A DNA stretch of 61,246 nucleotides, taken from contig VGYC01000017.1 in assembly GCA_016873095.1 (NCBI GenBank), forward strand, positions 1 through 61,246, in the 5' to 3' direction. This document shows, piece after piece, positions 35,555-44,406 of this stretch (position 1 is the first letter of the stretch; each line of letters opens with the position of its first letter). The notes under the pieces are model-generated. The model had not been told where the DNA came from and ran no database searches. It worked only from the letters and a program-made list of their open reading frames with translations. The stretch comes from Planctomycetota bacterium (lineage in GTDB: Bacteria > Planctomycetota > Planctomycetia > Gemmatales > Gemmataceae). The position numbers and the translations under genes are program-made.

Positions 35555-35737
35555 CTAGTAATGGCACGGAACCGACTTGATGGCGGAGATGACCTCGTCA
35601 TCGGTGACCTCGTCGCTGGCGCCGATAAACGAGGTGTCACGCCGATCCATGAGGATGGCGCGGTCGCTCTCCGCATTGCCGCGCAAGGCGTCGATCAATT
35701 GCTGCCGTTGGTTTTCGTTGAGCGGCCGGAAATCCAT
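35555..35737 (-). CDS. Small 60-residue protein, first gene of the E1/E2-like module
   Basis: MDFRPLNENQRQQLIDALRG followed by an acidic stretch and TDDEVISAIKSVPCHY. Mostly helical, without the beta-grasp pattern or GG end expected of a ubiquitin-like protein. It may be the substrate, a regulator or a small subunit. GGGAG lies 6 bases before the ATG. It stops 3 bases before the E2-like ATG, so the two are one operon. Confidence 0.6.
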   Translation of the reverse strand: MDFRPLNENQRQQLIDALRGNAESDRAILMDRRDTSFIGASDEVTDDEVISAIKSVPCHY

Positions 35738-35912
35738 GTCTTGCTCCCTTCCGAGGATAGTGGTCCGCGGCCTCGAGCGCCTGCCCGCGCCGACTGTCCA
35801 CATTCTACCCGAACCGGCGCGATCCGTGCGACTCTTTTTTTGCAAATCGTCGCGGGACAGTTTGTGAATCATGTGAAATGATCTGAGAAGTGGGCACGCG
35901 TCCTGACGGTGC

Positions 35913-36896
35913 CTACAACGCTTCGGATTGCGCCAGTCCCTGACGGAGATGCCGCGGCAAGCCCATGCGACCCAGACGCAGGCAGGCATTGCCGAAATAG
36001 TAGCGGAACGACGAGCGCGCCAGGCCGAACGTGGACAGTGCTTGCTTGCGAGCGATGCCGAAATAGCGCGACGCATTGCCGATCTTGCCGCGGCGAAGCT
36101 GACGCACGGCGATGGCCAGCGACGAGGCGGCTGTCTGATTGACCACCTCGTCAAGCAGCGCTGCTTGCTCCAGCAGCGCTGTCCAGTGACGGGCGACGAT
36201 CAACCATTCCTCGGTGAAGCGGCCGTCGTCCAGCAGCCGGTTGCTTTCCTGTTGGGTGTGCACACAGACCTCACAGCCGAAACGGTCCGTGATGGCCACC
36301 GGACCGAACTCGGCCAACCGCAGGTAGAACTCCAGGTCGCCCAGATGCGACAGCGTCGGGTTGAAGCCTCCGACCTGCCCAACTGCGGTGCCGCGCAGCA
36401 GAACTCCTGACGGGAAGTTGAACGGGCTGCCATAAAGCGACAGCAACCAGAGCGCTGCGGGGATGAGGCTGACGCCGGAATAGATGCCGGGCTTCAGAAG
36501 ATTGGCAAAACGCCGAAGCCGCCGGCCGGTCTCATCGACCTGCCAGCCCTGAGTGGAGACCAGCGTTGCCTCCGGATGGCGTTCGAGGATGTCGATCTCA
36601 TGCGCCAGGCAATCCGGAAGCAAGCGATCGTCCGAGCACAGCACGCGCAAATACTTGCCGCGCGCTTCTTGCAGGCAGCGATTGAGATTGCCGAAGAGGC
36701 CGATGTTGCTGGAGTTCCGCAACAGGCGCAAGTTCGATGCCGACAGATCTCTTAGCAGTTCCCAGGTACCGTCCGTGGAACAGTTGTCGATGACGACGAT
36801 TTCAAGATCCGGCACTTGCTGCGCGAGTGCCGATGAGATCGCACGCTCGATGAATTGGCGGCGATTGTAAACGGGGATGGCAACGGTGCAGAGCAT
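35913..36896 (-). CDS. Glycosyltransferase family 2
   Basis: A 327-residue GT-A fold enzyme. The start MLCTVAIPVYNRRQFIERAIS is followed by LEIVVIDNCSTDGT, and CSDDRLLPD holds the DxD-type motif. FNPTLSHLGDLEFYLRLAEFG is the acceptor-side region. No membrane segment, so probably soluble or peripheral. GGAGG lies 9 bases before the ATG. It belongs to the same-strand cluster with a C-methyltransferase and CDP-sugar genes, and would transfer the finished sugar to a glycan. Acceptor unknown. Confidence 0.9.
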   Translation of the reverse strand: MLCTVAIPVYNRRQFIERAISSALAQQVPDLEIVVIDNCSTDGTWELLRDLSASNLRLLRNSSNIGLFGNLNRCLQEARGKYLRVLCSDDRLLPDCLAHEIDILERHPEATLVSTQGWQVDETGRRLRRFANLLKPGIYSGVSLIPAALWLLSLYGSPFNFPSGVLLRGTAVGQVGGFNPTLSHLGDLEFYLRLAEFGPVAITDRFGCEVCVHTQQESNRLLDDGRFTEEWLIVARHWTALLEQAALLDEVVNQTAASSLAIAVRQLRRGKIGNASRYFGIARKQALSTFGLARSSFRYYFGNACLRLGRMGLPRHLRQGLAQSEAL

Positions 36897-36934
36897 GTTC
36901 TCCCCTCCTTCCAGAAGCGCCTGGGAACGAGAGC

Positions 36935-38182
36935 CTATGCAGCCAGGCGGCCGCGCCATTCGTGCACCGAGGGAATCGGCAGCAGGAGCCTGCCGCCGCG
37001 GCGCAGGTACTCTGCTTGCTGTCGGGCAATCTCGGTTGCGAAGTTCCAGGCGAGCAACAGCACGACATCCGGCTGGTCGCGCAGCAGGCGATCCGGCGTG
37101 TCGATCGGGATGTGTCCGCCCGGCGTGAAAAGCCCTTGTTTATGCGGACTGCGGTCCACGAGGTATGGAATCCTGTCCTTCCCGAGGCCGCAGTACGACA
37201 GTAACGTCATGCCCTTGGCGGGAGCGCCGTAACCGGCCAGCCGACATCCGCGGCGGACCAGACGATCCAGTTCGGCCAGCAGCAATTTGCGACTGTGCTC
37301 TACCTTGCGTGCGAACCGCTGCCACGTAGATGGCAGAGCCAGTTCATTCTCATCCTCACGGGCAATGATCCGCGCCACTCTGGCCTGCACCGGCCACGGA
37401 CCGCCGCGACGCTGGGCCGTCACGACGATCGATCCGCCGTGGATCGCTGCCTCGCGAACGTCGATCAGTTCCAGGCCGAAACGCTCAAACAAGTTCTTCA
37501 GCACACCGACGGAGAAATAGCAAAGATGCTCGTGATAGACGGTGTCATACTCGAGATGGTCGTGGAAGGGCAGCAGATGCGGCACTTCCACGGCGGCGAT
37601 GCCATCGGGATGGAGCACGGCCGCCATGCCCGCGACGAAGCCGCGCAGGTCGGCGACATGAGCGAGCACATGTCGGCCCAGGAACAGCCGGGCCGGGCCG
37701 TGGCTGCGGCAGAACCGCTGGGCGGCGGCCACTCCAAAGAAATCGCATATCGTCTCGACGCCTTCGGCGTTGGCGACCGAAGCAATGTTGTCTGCGGGCT
37801 CGATGCCAACGCTTCGGCAGCCGTGTTGCTGAAACGCGCGCAGTACCGTGCCGTCGTTGCTGGCCGCTTCCAGCACCAGGTCGCCCGCCTCTAGCCGGTA
37901 TGTCGAGGTGAAATGCCTTGCCAGGTCGGCAGCGTGCACCTTGACCAGGTCCGAGGTGCCGGAGACATAGATGTAATTCTTAAACAGCACTTCCGGCGGC
38001 ACTTCCTCGTCGATCTGCACGAGGCCGCAACGCCGGCACAGGACCAGCCGCAATGGAAAGCGCGGTTCCGGCTCGGCAAGCTGCTCGGCACCGAGGAAGC
38101 GATTGGCCAGCGCGGTTTCCCCGAGATCCAGGAACAGCTCCAGGTCGCCGGCCGCGCAAACTCGACAATGGGTCACTTGCAC
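36935..38182 (-). CDS. NDP-hexose C-methyltransferase-like protein
   Basis: A 415-residue protein. The N-terminal zinc-binding part is CRVCAAGDLELFLDLG with CRRCGLVQ. The Rossmann methyltransferase region holds LEAASNDGTVLRAFQQHGC and the conserved EVPHLLPFHDHLEYDTVYHEHLCYFSV (in parts). The C-terminal domain has GYGAPAKGMTLLSYCGL. This layout is that of sugar C-methyltransferases acting on 4-keto-6-deoxy NDP-sugars (branched sugars). The GTG start has AAGGAG 7 bases upstream; the frame extends 31 codons more without support. It sits next to the CDP-glucose 4,6-dehydratase, so a CDP-branched sugar is the likely substrate. Confidence 0.9.
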   Translation of the reverse strand: MQVTHCRVCAAGDLELFLDLGETALANRFLGAEQLAEPEPRFPLRLVLCRRCGLVQIDEEVPPEVLFKNYIYVSGTSDLVKVHAADLARHFTSTYRLEAGDLVLEAASNDGTVLRAFQQHGCRSVGIEPADNIASVANAEGVETICDFFGVAAAQRFCRSHGPARLFLGRHVLAHVADLRGFVAGMAAVLHPDGIAAVEVPHLLPFHDHLEYDTVYHEHLCYFSVGVLKNLFERFGLELIDVREAAIHGGSIVVTAQRRGGPWPVQARVARIIAREDENELALPSTWQRFARKVEHSRKLLLAELDRLVRRGCRLAGYGAPAKGMTLLSYCGLGKDRIPYLVDRSPHKQGLFTPGGHIPIDTPDRLLRDQPDVVLLLAWNFATEIARQQAEYLRRGGRLLLPIPSVHEWRGRLAA

Positions 38183-38201
38183 CTTGCTACTCCTTGCTCC
38201 C

Positions 38202-39209
38202 TCAGGCGACGCGCGCTTGCGGCAGTTCCTTTTCCAGGAAGCGGCGGTACCAGGCGATGGTCGCGCGCAAGGCATCTTCCAGGGAGAACCGCGGCTGCCA
38301 GTCCAGCAAACGCCGCGCCTTGTCGGCGGCCAGGTACTGATGCTGAATCTCGTGGCGGGCGCTGGCCTGGATCTCCGGCCGCAGGTCGGACTGCATGAGC
38401 TTGAGTATGAGCTTCACCAGATCGAGCACGCTGGTCGGCGTCTCGGTCGAGAAGTTGAACGCCTGCCCGACGACCGCCGGGTCGCATGCCATGCGCTCGG
38501 CCAGGTGCAGATACGCCGCCGCGCCTTCTTCCACGTAGAAGTAATCGCGCAGGTTGCTGCCGTCGCTGCGCAAGACCGGCCGCTGGCCGCGGATGATGGA
38601 GCGAATGGTCCCCGGCACGATGCGGTTCCAGTTGAGGTCGCCGCCGCCGAAGAAGTTGCCGCAACGCGTCACGGACACCGGCAGGTCATAGGTGTGGTGA
38701 TAGGAAAGCGCCAGGATGTCGGTGCACGACTTGCTGGCGTCATAGGGGAAGCGACCGTCCAGCGGCGAATCCTCGGTGTACGGCAACCTGGCCTGATCGC
38801 CATAGGCCTTGTCGGAAGAGGCGACGACGACCTGCGGCCGGGTGCCGCAGCGTCGCGCCGCTTCCAGCAAGCACCAGGTCCCCTTGATGTTTGTCTCGAA
38901 TGTCCCCAGCGGACAGCGATCGGCGATACCGACGATGGTCTGCGCGGCAAGATGAAAGACCGTCTGCACCTCGTATTCAGCCAGAGCGCGTTCGAGCAGT
39001 GAAAAGTCCGCGACCGAGCCGTGCACTACGTCGATGGCATCGACCATTCGAGTGCTGACCAGTTCCGAGCCGTGGACCTGGTCGCGAATGAGTCCGATGA
39101 CGTGAGCGCCGCGCTCCAGCAGTGCCTTGACCGTCCAGCTGCCAACGAGACCGGTACAGCCGGTGACGAAAACACGGCGATCACGCCAGAATGAATCCCC
39201 GGTTGGCAT
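38202..39209 (-). CDS. rfbG: CDP-glucose 4,6-dehydratase
   Basis: A 335-residue extended SDR. The coenzyme loop GCTGLVG is at residues 17-23. [38 protein letters not shown], the catalytic YDASKSC pair (YxxxK) and [19 protein letters not shown] follow, typical of CDP-glucose dehydratases. It converts CDP-glucose to CDP-4-keto-6-deoxyglucose using NAD. The next gene on the strand, rfbF (39263-40069), supplies CDP-glucose. Together they start a deoxysugar pathway. Confidence 0.93.
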   Translation of the reverse strand: MPTGDSFWRDRRVFVTGCTGLVGSWTVKALLERGAHVIGLIRDQVHGSELVSTRMVDAIDVVHGSVADFSLLERALAEYEVQTVFHLAAQTIVGIADRCPLGTFETNIKGTWCLLEAARRCGTRPQVVVASSDKAYGDQARLPYTEDSPLDGRFPYDASKSCTDILALSYHHTYDLPVSVTRCGNFFGGGDLNWNRIVPGTIRSIIRGQRPVLRSDGSNLRDYFYVEEGAAAYLHLAERMACDPAVVGQAFNFSTETPTSVLDLVKLILKLMQSDLRPEIQASARHEIQHQYLAADKARRLLDWQPRFSLEDALRATIAWYRRFLEKELPQARVA

Positions 39210-39262
39210 GGCATCCCTTCCTGTAGACGGCTCTATCCGTGGTCACACGCTCGACACAGTGC

Positions 39263-40069
39263 TCACGCCGCCTGTCGCAACTGGGCTGCTGGCGGCCGAG
39301 CCCACGGCGCTTTGCCGGCGTGCCACAGTTCGTTCAGGTAACGGTGGTCGCGGCTGCAATCCATCGGGTGCCAGAAGCCGTGGTGCCGGTAGGCCATCAG
39401 TTCGCCGTCACGGGCCAATCCGCTGAGCGGCGCTTGCTCGAAGACCAGGCTCGGCTCGTCGGCCAGCCGGCCGAAGATCGCACGACTCAAGACAAAATAC
39501 CCGCCGTTGATCCAGCCGCGTTCGACCTGCGACTTCTCGTTGAACTCGACGACCTGATCGCCGGCCATCTCCAGCTCGCCGAAGCGACTGGGCGGATTGA
39601 CTGCGGAAATGGTGGCGACCTTGTCGTGTCTCCGGTGGAAGTCGACGAGCCGGTTGATGTCAATATCCGCCACACCGTCGCCATAGGTGAGCATGAATGT
39701 GTCGCCCTTGAGATACTTCTCGATTCGTCGGACACGGCAACCGGTCATGCTGTCCAGGCCGGTCTCGGCAAAAGTGATGTTCCAGTCCTCGGTGAAGGTG
39801 GCGTCATGCAGCCGCACCTGTGAGCCGCCCGGCCGCAGTGTCACGCTGAAATCGCTCTCCGCCCAATGATAGTTGAGAAAGTATTGCTTGATGACCCAGC
39901 TCTTGTAGCCCAGGCACAGGATAAAGTCCTTGAATCCGTGCTGCGCGTACCGATTCATGATGTGCCAGAGGATGGGGCGGTTGCCGATGGGAATCATCGG
40001 CTTGGGAATATCGTCGGCGACGTCGCGAATTCGCGTCCCTTGACCGCCGCACAGGATCACCACCTGCAT
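39263..40069 (-). CDS. rfbF: Glucose-1-phosphate cytidylyltransferase
   Basis: A 268-residue nucleotidyltransferase. The signature MQVVILCGGQGTRIRD opens the protein, followed by PKPMIPIGNRPILWHIMNRYAQHGFKDFILCLGYK (in parts), FMLTYGDGVADID and the C-terminal HHGFWHPMDCSRD. It makes CDP-glucose from CTP and glucose 1-phosphate. GGAG lies 7 bases before the ATG. First gene of the minus-strand sugar cluster (rfbF, rfbG, C-methyltransferase, glycosyltransferase). Confidence 0.95.
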   Translation of the reverse strand: MQVVILCGGQGTRIRDVADDIPKPMIPIGNRPILWHIMNRYAQHGFKDFILCLGYKSWVIKQYFLNYHWAESDFSVTLRPGGSQVRLHDATFTEDWNITFAETGLDSMTGCRVRRIEKYLKGDTFMLTYGDGVADIDINRLVDFHRRHDKVATISAVNPPSRFGELEMAGDQVVEFNEKSQVERGWINGGYFVLSRAIFGRLADEPSLVFEQAPLSGLARDGELMAYRHHGFWHPMDCSRDHRYLNELWHAGKAPWARPPAAQLRQAA

Positions 40070-40337
40070 GGATCGCTCCTGAAGACCACCTCAAGCCCAG
40101 GTGGGATGGCTTGCCGCACAGTACGAGCTCTGGGGAAAGCGAGGCGTCCCCCTCCAACGACTGACTGCTGCTGGACCTTCCCCACTTGTCCTGGTAACCT
40201 GCCACCTGTACCCGCGCTTCCGGCTGGCGAAGCTGCGTGGATTGGGTTGGGTAACGGCTTGTGCAAATCTCAAGCAATGCGGGAGGATATAATCAAGGCA
40301 GGTACGGATCAACCCCAACCGAGTGGCCGGACGATTC

Positions 40338-41321
40338 ATGCGTTCGATTTTCACAGTATTTGCCAGTCCCGCTTTCTTGCTGGCCGCTTCAGCTGTTCTG
40401 GGGGGCGGAGCGTACTGGATTCTGAGGTCGCCAGATCTGCCTGAAAAGAATGAGACATTCGAGCCCGATCGCTACATGCTGCCGCAAGCGCCGACGACCA
40501 AAATCACGCTCAAGAAAGTGCCCGAGGCCGACAGGCTGCTCGCCGCCGAGGAGTTGGTGCTCGGCGTCACCATCGGCAAGGAGGCTCGGGCCTATCCCAT
40601 CAACATGATGAATCACATGCCCGCCCACAAGGTGCTCAATGACACGCTGGGAGGCAAACCCATCATCGCCAGCTGGTGCGACCACGCCCACAACGCCATC
40701 GTTTACTCGCGCGCAGTGGACGGCAGGACTCTTACCTTTGGCATCTCCGGCCAGCTGTGGAAGGGTAGCCTGCTGATGTACGATGAGCAGACGTGGACGC
40801 GCTGGAGCCACCACCTCGGTCTGGCCAAACTCGGCCCGCTGAAAGACCGGACGCTTGAGCCGATTCCATCCACGGTCACCGACTGGAAAACCTGGTCGCG
40901 ATTGCACCCGGACGGAACGGTGGCTGTATTCGACACGAGTTCACTACACTACACACGCAAGCTCTACGATGACGCCGACAGATTCGTGTTCGGCATCATC
41001 GGCAGCAGCACCGCCAAGAGCTGGACCTTCAACGAGTTACGCCGGCAGCCGATCATCAATGATCACTGGCAAGGCGAACCGATTCTGGTTGTCTTTGACC
41101 TTGCCAGCGCCACGGCCGTGGTCTATGGTAGAAGGGTGAACGGGACAGAATTGACGTTCTCCACTGACAGACCCGCCCTTACCGACCAGGAAACCGGAAC
41201 CACCTGGGCTCGCCTGACTGGCATGGCTATCGCCGGCCCGCTCACCGGTAAACAGCTCCCTCAGTTGCCAGGATTTGTGTCCAGTCGCCAGACATGGCAG
41301 GTGTTCCACCCAGCGCGCTGA
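40338..41321 (+). CDS. DUF3179 family protein
   Basis: A 327-residue protein with an N-terminal hydrophobic segment (SIFTVFASPAFLLAASAVLGG) that exports or anchors it. The DUF3179 core is visible: AYPINMMNHMPAHKVLNDTLGGKPIIASWCDHAHNAIVYSR (in parts), LTFGISGQLWKGSLLMYDEQTWTRWSHHLGLA and WKTWSRLHPDG. The usual WCPLCG of the family is WCDHAHN here, so one Cys is missing. Function unknown. The ATG is preferred over an upstream GTG at 40323. Confidence 0.85.
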   Translation: MRSIFTVFASPAFLLAASAVLGGGAYWILRSPDLPEKNETFEPDRYMLPQAPTTKITLKKVPEADRLLAAEELVLGVTIGKEARAYPINMMNHMPAHKVLNDTLGGKPIIASWCDHAHNAIVYSRAVDGRTLTFGISGQLWKGSLLMYDEQTWTRWSHHLGLAKLGPLKDRTLEPIPSTVTDWKTWSRLHPDGTVAVFDTSSLHYTRKLYDDADRFVFGIIGSSTAKSWTFNELRRQPIINDHWQGEPILVVFDLASATAVVYGRRVNGTELTFSTDRPALTDQETGTTWARLTGMAIAGPLTGKQLPQLPGFVSSRQTWQVFHPAR

Positions 41322-41442
41322 GTCGACCCAACCGATTAGCGTCACGGAGGTGCAACCGTGACTCGTGTTAGAAAGTTCACGGATTCGGGTCGTATCTTGG
41401 GTGTGATTTTTCGGCATCATTCCTTTTTAATAGGAGGTCATC

Positions 41443-42423
41443 ATGGCGATCTTGCGAAGCATGCGGCGCTGGCGGGGCTTCACGCTCATTGAATTGCTCG
41501 TCGTCATTGCCATCATTGCGATCTTGATTGCGTTGCTTGTGCCGGCCGTGCAAAAGGTCCGCGAGGCTGCCGCACGCACGCAGTGCATCAATAACCTGAA
41601 GCAAATGGCGCTGGGCATCCACAACCTCGACTCGGAGTTCAAGAGTTTCCCGCCGCTGCGGGGACCCTTCAACCAGGCCCCGGCGCTCGGGACGGTGCCG
41701 GCCAGCTGCCTGTCCACCAATCAGCGTAGCGGACCGCCATGGGGCAACGTCCACTATTACCTGTTGCCGTACATCGAGCAGGATGCGTTCTACAAGTCCA
41801 CCTTCGACCCTTGCCCGGATGGCAACAATTCTTCTCCCGGCAATCGTCCGTGGATCAATCGCTGGACCGCGATTAGCACTTACATCTGCCCGGCGGACTA
41901 TTCGATTCCGACCAACGGCATCGGCAACGGCATCGTTGTGGCTGGCTGGACTGACAGTCCATCTCTCACGACCTACGCGTCCAACGCCCAGGTGTTCGCC
42001 GCCGTGGATTCTGCCTTCAACGTTGGAGATCGCTGGACGTACCGTGGCCGCGTCGGTGGCACGGTTCGCGACGGCACTTCCAACACCATCATGTTCGCCG
42101 AAAGGCTGGGGACTTGCGGCTATTACCAAAACGACACCGCCTACGCTCCGGGTAGCGGCGGCACGGTCTGGAACTGGTGGGGCGACGACTCGGCACTGCC
42201 CGATTTCGCGCGCCTGTCGATCGGCCCCGCTTCGCTGTTCCAGGTAGCGCCGGCGCCTGCCGAGACGGCCTGCGATCCCTTCCGCGCTTCCACGCCGCAC
42301 CCCACCATGCAAGTCGCGCTGTGCGACGCCAGCGTGCGTTCGCTCAGTCCCACCGTCAGTCCGGGAACCTGGTGGGCCGCTTGCACCGCCCGCGGTGGTG
42401 ACTCGTTGGGCAGCGACTGGTAA
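41443..42423 (+). CDS. DUF1559 type II prepilin-like protein
   Basis: A 326-residue protein with a prepilin leader: [36 protein letters not shown] (in parts), cleaved before the Phe by prepilin peptidase. The DUF1559 body has [31 protein letters not shown] and [15 protein letters not shown]. Near the C-terminus [14 protein letters not shown] stands for the usual H-x9-DG motif, with DA instead of DG. GGAGG lies 6 bases before the ATG. Planctomycetes carry very many such genes. A hairpin terminator follows at 42451-42485. Confidence 0.95.
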   Translation: MAILRSMRRWRGFTLIELLVVIAIIAILIALLVPAVQKVREAAARTQCINNLKQMALGIHNLDSEFKSFPPLRGPFNQAPALGTVPASCLSTNQRSGPPWGNVHYYLLPYIEQDAFYKSTFDPCPDGNNSSPGNRPWINRWTAISTYICPADYSIPTNGIGNGIVVAGWTDSPSLTTYASNAQVFAAVDSAFNVGDRWTYRGRVGGTVRDGTSNTIMFAERLGTCGYYQNDTAYAPGSGGTVWNWWGDDSALPDFARLSIGPASLFQVAPAPAETACDPFRASTPHPTMQVALCDASVRSLSPTVSPGTWWAACTARGGDSLGSDW

Positions 42424-42450
42424 GAGAATGTGAGTTCCGACGACATTCGC

Positions 42451-42485
42451 AAACCCAACCTTGGCTTATCGGTAAGGTTGGGTTT
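42451..42485 (+). terminator. Hairpin terminator after the prepilin gene
   Basis: AAACCCAACCTT (42451-42462) pairs perfectly with AAGGTTGGGTTT (42474-42485), 12 bp with an 11-base loop, followed by a short T/A tract. It lies 27 bases after the stop. The symmetrical ends could work on both strands. Confidence 0.75.
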
Positions 42486-42505
42486 GCTATTTCCACGAGG
42501 AGTTC

Positions 42506-42997
42506 ATGAGCTATCTGCCAATTCAGGTTCGAAGGCTCTGCGGGCGTTCCTTTCACCTGCAGAATCTGGTCATGCTGGCCACGCCCATGTTCGTCCTGTG
42601 GTGCTCGGGCTGCGGTGGCGGATCGACATCGACCGTGACGGGGAAAGTGAAGCTTGATGGCAAGATCGTCCCGGCTGGTACCGTGACCTTCATGAACGAG
42701 CAGCACAAGTCCGTCCAGTCTTCCGTCATTGGCAGCGACGGCACATACTCGATCAGCATTGCCCCCGGTAATTGCAAGATCACCGTCATGGTTCCAAAGG
42801 CGGGCGAAATGGGGGGCGGTATGAAAATGGACCCCGCCAAGATGGGTGCAGGAGGCAAGGTGGCAGCCAAGGGCACCGAGGCGGTCGACGTACCGCCCAA
42901 ATACAGGGACATGAAGACCACACCCCTTACTGTCAACGTCGAGGCCGGGCAGAAAACGCATGACATCGACATGAAGGCCGAAGCAAAAACCGACTGA
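42506..42997 (+). CDS. Lipoprotein with carboxypeptidase-regulatory-like domain
   Basis: A 163-residue protein. A leader (LVMLATPMFVLWCSGCGGGS) ends in a lipobox-like WCSGC, so the Cys at about 36 is the likely lipid site. The mature part is VTGKVKLDGKIVPAGTVTFM, then ISIAPGNCKITVMVPKAG and a Met/Gly/Lys-rich stretch. This small lipoprotein regularly follows DUF1559 prepilins in planctomycetes. The Met-rich stretch might bind metal, but nothing proves it. Confidence 0.82.
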   Translation: MSYLPIQVRRLCGRSFHLQNLVMLATPMFVLWCSGCGGGSTSTVTGKVKLDGKIVPAGTVTFMNEQHKSVQSSVIGSDGTYSISIAPGNCKITVMVPKAGEMGGGMKMDPAKMGAGGKVAAKGTEAVDVPPKYRDMKTTPLTVNVEAGQKTHDIDMKAEAKTD

Positions 42998-43011
42998 TGA
43001 CGTGACATACC

Positions 43012-44328
43012 ATGAACGGCATGACGCGCGCGACGGGACGCCGGTTGCTGGCCAGTTTGTTGCCGGCCTGCGGTCGCTGGCGAACCTGGCTGGCCGCCCT
43101 GGTGCTGCTCGCGTTGACGGCAGTGGGCCTGGCGGTGCCATATCGTCATTGGCGGGCCGAAGCCAGTTTTGCCGCGGCCGAGGATGCCTACCGCAATGCA
43201 CGGCTGGTTGAGGCACGAGAGCGGCTGGCCGCCTATCTTCAGTCACAGCCCAACAGCTTTGCGGCTCACTTGCTGATGGCGCGCATTTCTCGCCGCGCCA
43301 GGTACTACGACGAAGCTGCCATCCATCTCGATATTTGCGAGATCTTGCCAGGGCCCGCCGATGAGGTAACGCTCGAGCGCGACCTGATTCAAACTCAGCA
43401 AGGCGACCTGGCCCGGGAAGCGGCCCTCTGGTCGCAAGCACGCAGGCGTCCCAACCTCGCCCCCGACATCTTCGAGACGCTGGCGCAGGCCTATCAAAAA
43501 AACTATCTGCTCAAACGTATGCGACATTGCCTCGACTCCTGGATCGCGCTCGACAAGAACGCGCGTGCTCATCTTGAACGCGGCTGGGTGCGCGAGCGCG
43601 AACAGGATCATCACGGAGCCGTGGCAGACTACCGGCAAGCCCGCGAGCTGGATGCAGCAGCCGCTCGCGAAGCACGACTCAAGGCGGGGCAAGCGTTGCT
43701 CTTCCTCAAGAAACCCGTCGAGGCGCTCGCCGAACTGGAACCGCTTGCGGACGAGAAGACCGCCGACCCGAAGATCGGACTGGCCCTGGCGCAGGCCTGG
43801 CATCGGCTCGGACGAACCGACGATGCACGAATCCTGCTGGATGCACTCGTGCAAGAGCATCCGCAGGAGTTTGCTATCGTCCTGGAGCGGGGCCGGCTGG
43901 AACTCGAACAAGGTGACGCCGCCAGGGCGGAGACCTGGCTACGGCGGGCCGTCGAGCAGATGCCACACGAGCACTCGGCGGTGTATGCGCTAAGCCAGGC
44001 CCTGCAGCGGCAAAAAAAACTTGCCGAGCAAGCCAAGCTTCAAAAGCGGCTCAAGGATCTAGAAGCGGACATGGACTTGATGGCCGACTTGACGGCGCGT
44101 CTGCAGAATCACCCAGCGGACCCGGCACTGCGCTGCGAGATCGCCAAAATTTTTCTACGCTCGGGCGAGAATCGCGAGGCCTACCTGTGGCTCAAGAGCG
44201 CGCTTCGCCTGGATCCGAAACACGCAGCCAGTCATCTTGCCCTGGCACAATACTATGAGCGCATCAATCTGCCAGCCATCGCTGCCGGACACCGGCAACA
44301 GGCAGGAAAAGGGCGGCCAACGCCATAG
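43012..44328 (+). CDS. Membrane-anchored TPR protein, first of two paralogues
   Basis: A 438-residue protein with one membrane helix (WLAALVLLALTAVGLAVPY) and at least seven tetratricopeptide-like helix pairs after it. Visible repeats include FAAAEDAYRNARLVEARERLAAYLQ and ALAELEPLADEKTADPKIGLALAQAWHRLGRTDDARILLDAL (in parts), and the C-terminal GENREAYLWLKSALRLDP. TPR scaffolds bind other proteins. The next gene is a paralogue with the same layout and a similar end (YYERINLPAIAAGHRQQAGKG against YYEKSGQPELAVMHRRAAGKG). Confidence 0.85.
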   Translation: MNGMTRATGRRLLASLLPACGRWRTWLAALVLLALTAVGLAVPYRHWRAEASFAAAEDAYRNARLVEARERLAAYLQSQPNSFAAHLLMARISRRARYYDEAAIHLDICEILPGPADEVTLERDLIQTQQGDLAREAALWSQARRRPNLAPDIFETLAQAYQKNYLLKRMRHCLDSWIALDKNARAHLERGWVREREQDHHGAVADYRQARELDAAAAREARLKAGQALLFLKKPVEALAELEPLADEKTADPKIGLALAQAWHRLGRTDDARILLDALVQEHPQEFAIVLERGRLELEQGDAARAETWLRRAVEQMPHEHSAVYALSQALQRQKKLAEQAKLQKRLKDLEADMDLMADLTARLQNHPADPALRCEIAKIFLRSGENREAYLWLKSALRLDPKHAASHLALAQYYERINLPAIAAGHRQQAGKGRPTP

Positions 44329-44363
44329 CTTCATGACGTGCGCATGGCGCCGGGCAAGGGTAC

Positions 44364-44387
44364 ACAGGCTGGCAGCCTGTCGTCACG
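44364..44387. repeat. Small palindrome family H, copy 2
   Basis: ACAGGCTGGCAGCCTGT, a perfect 8-bp-arm palindrome followed by CGTCACGTCGGG, ending about 20 bases before the next start. Copy 1 is at 15183. Confidence 0.6.
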
Positions 44388-44406
44388 TCGGGTATTGTGA
44401 AGGGGC

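Noticed and set aside
33034-35737. Assignment to CBASS or Bil
   Set aside because: No CD-NTase, JAB, effector or GG-ending ubiquitin-like gene is present, so naming it as either would be unsupported.
41322-41442. Sigma-54 promoter before the prepilin gene
   Set aside because: No GG-N10-GC spacing matching a -24/-12 promoter could be found despite rpoN being in the window.
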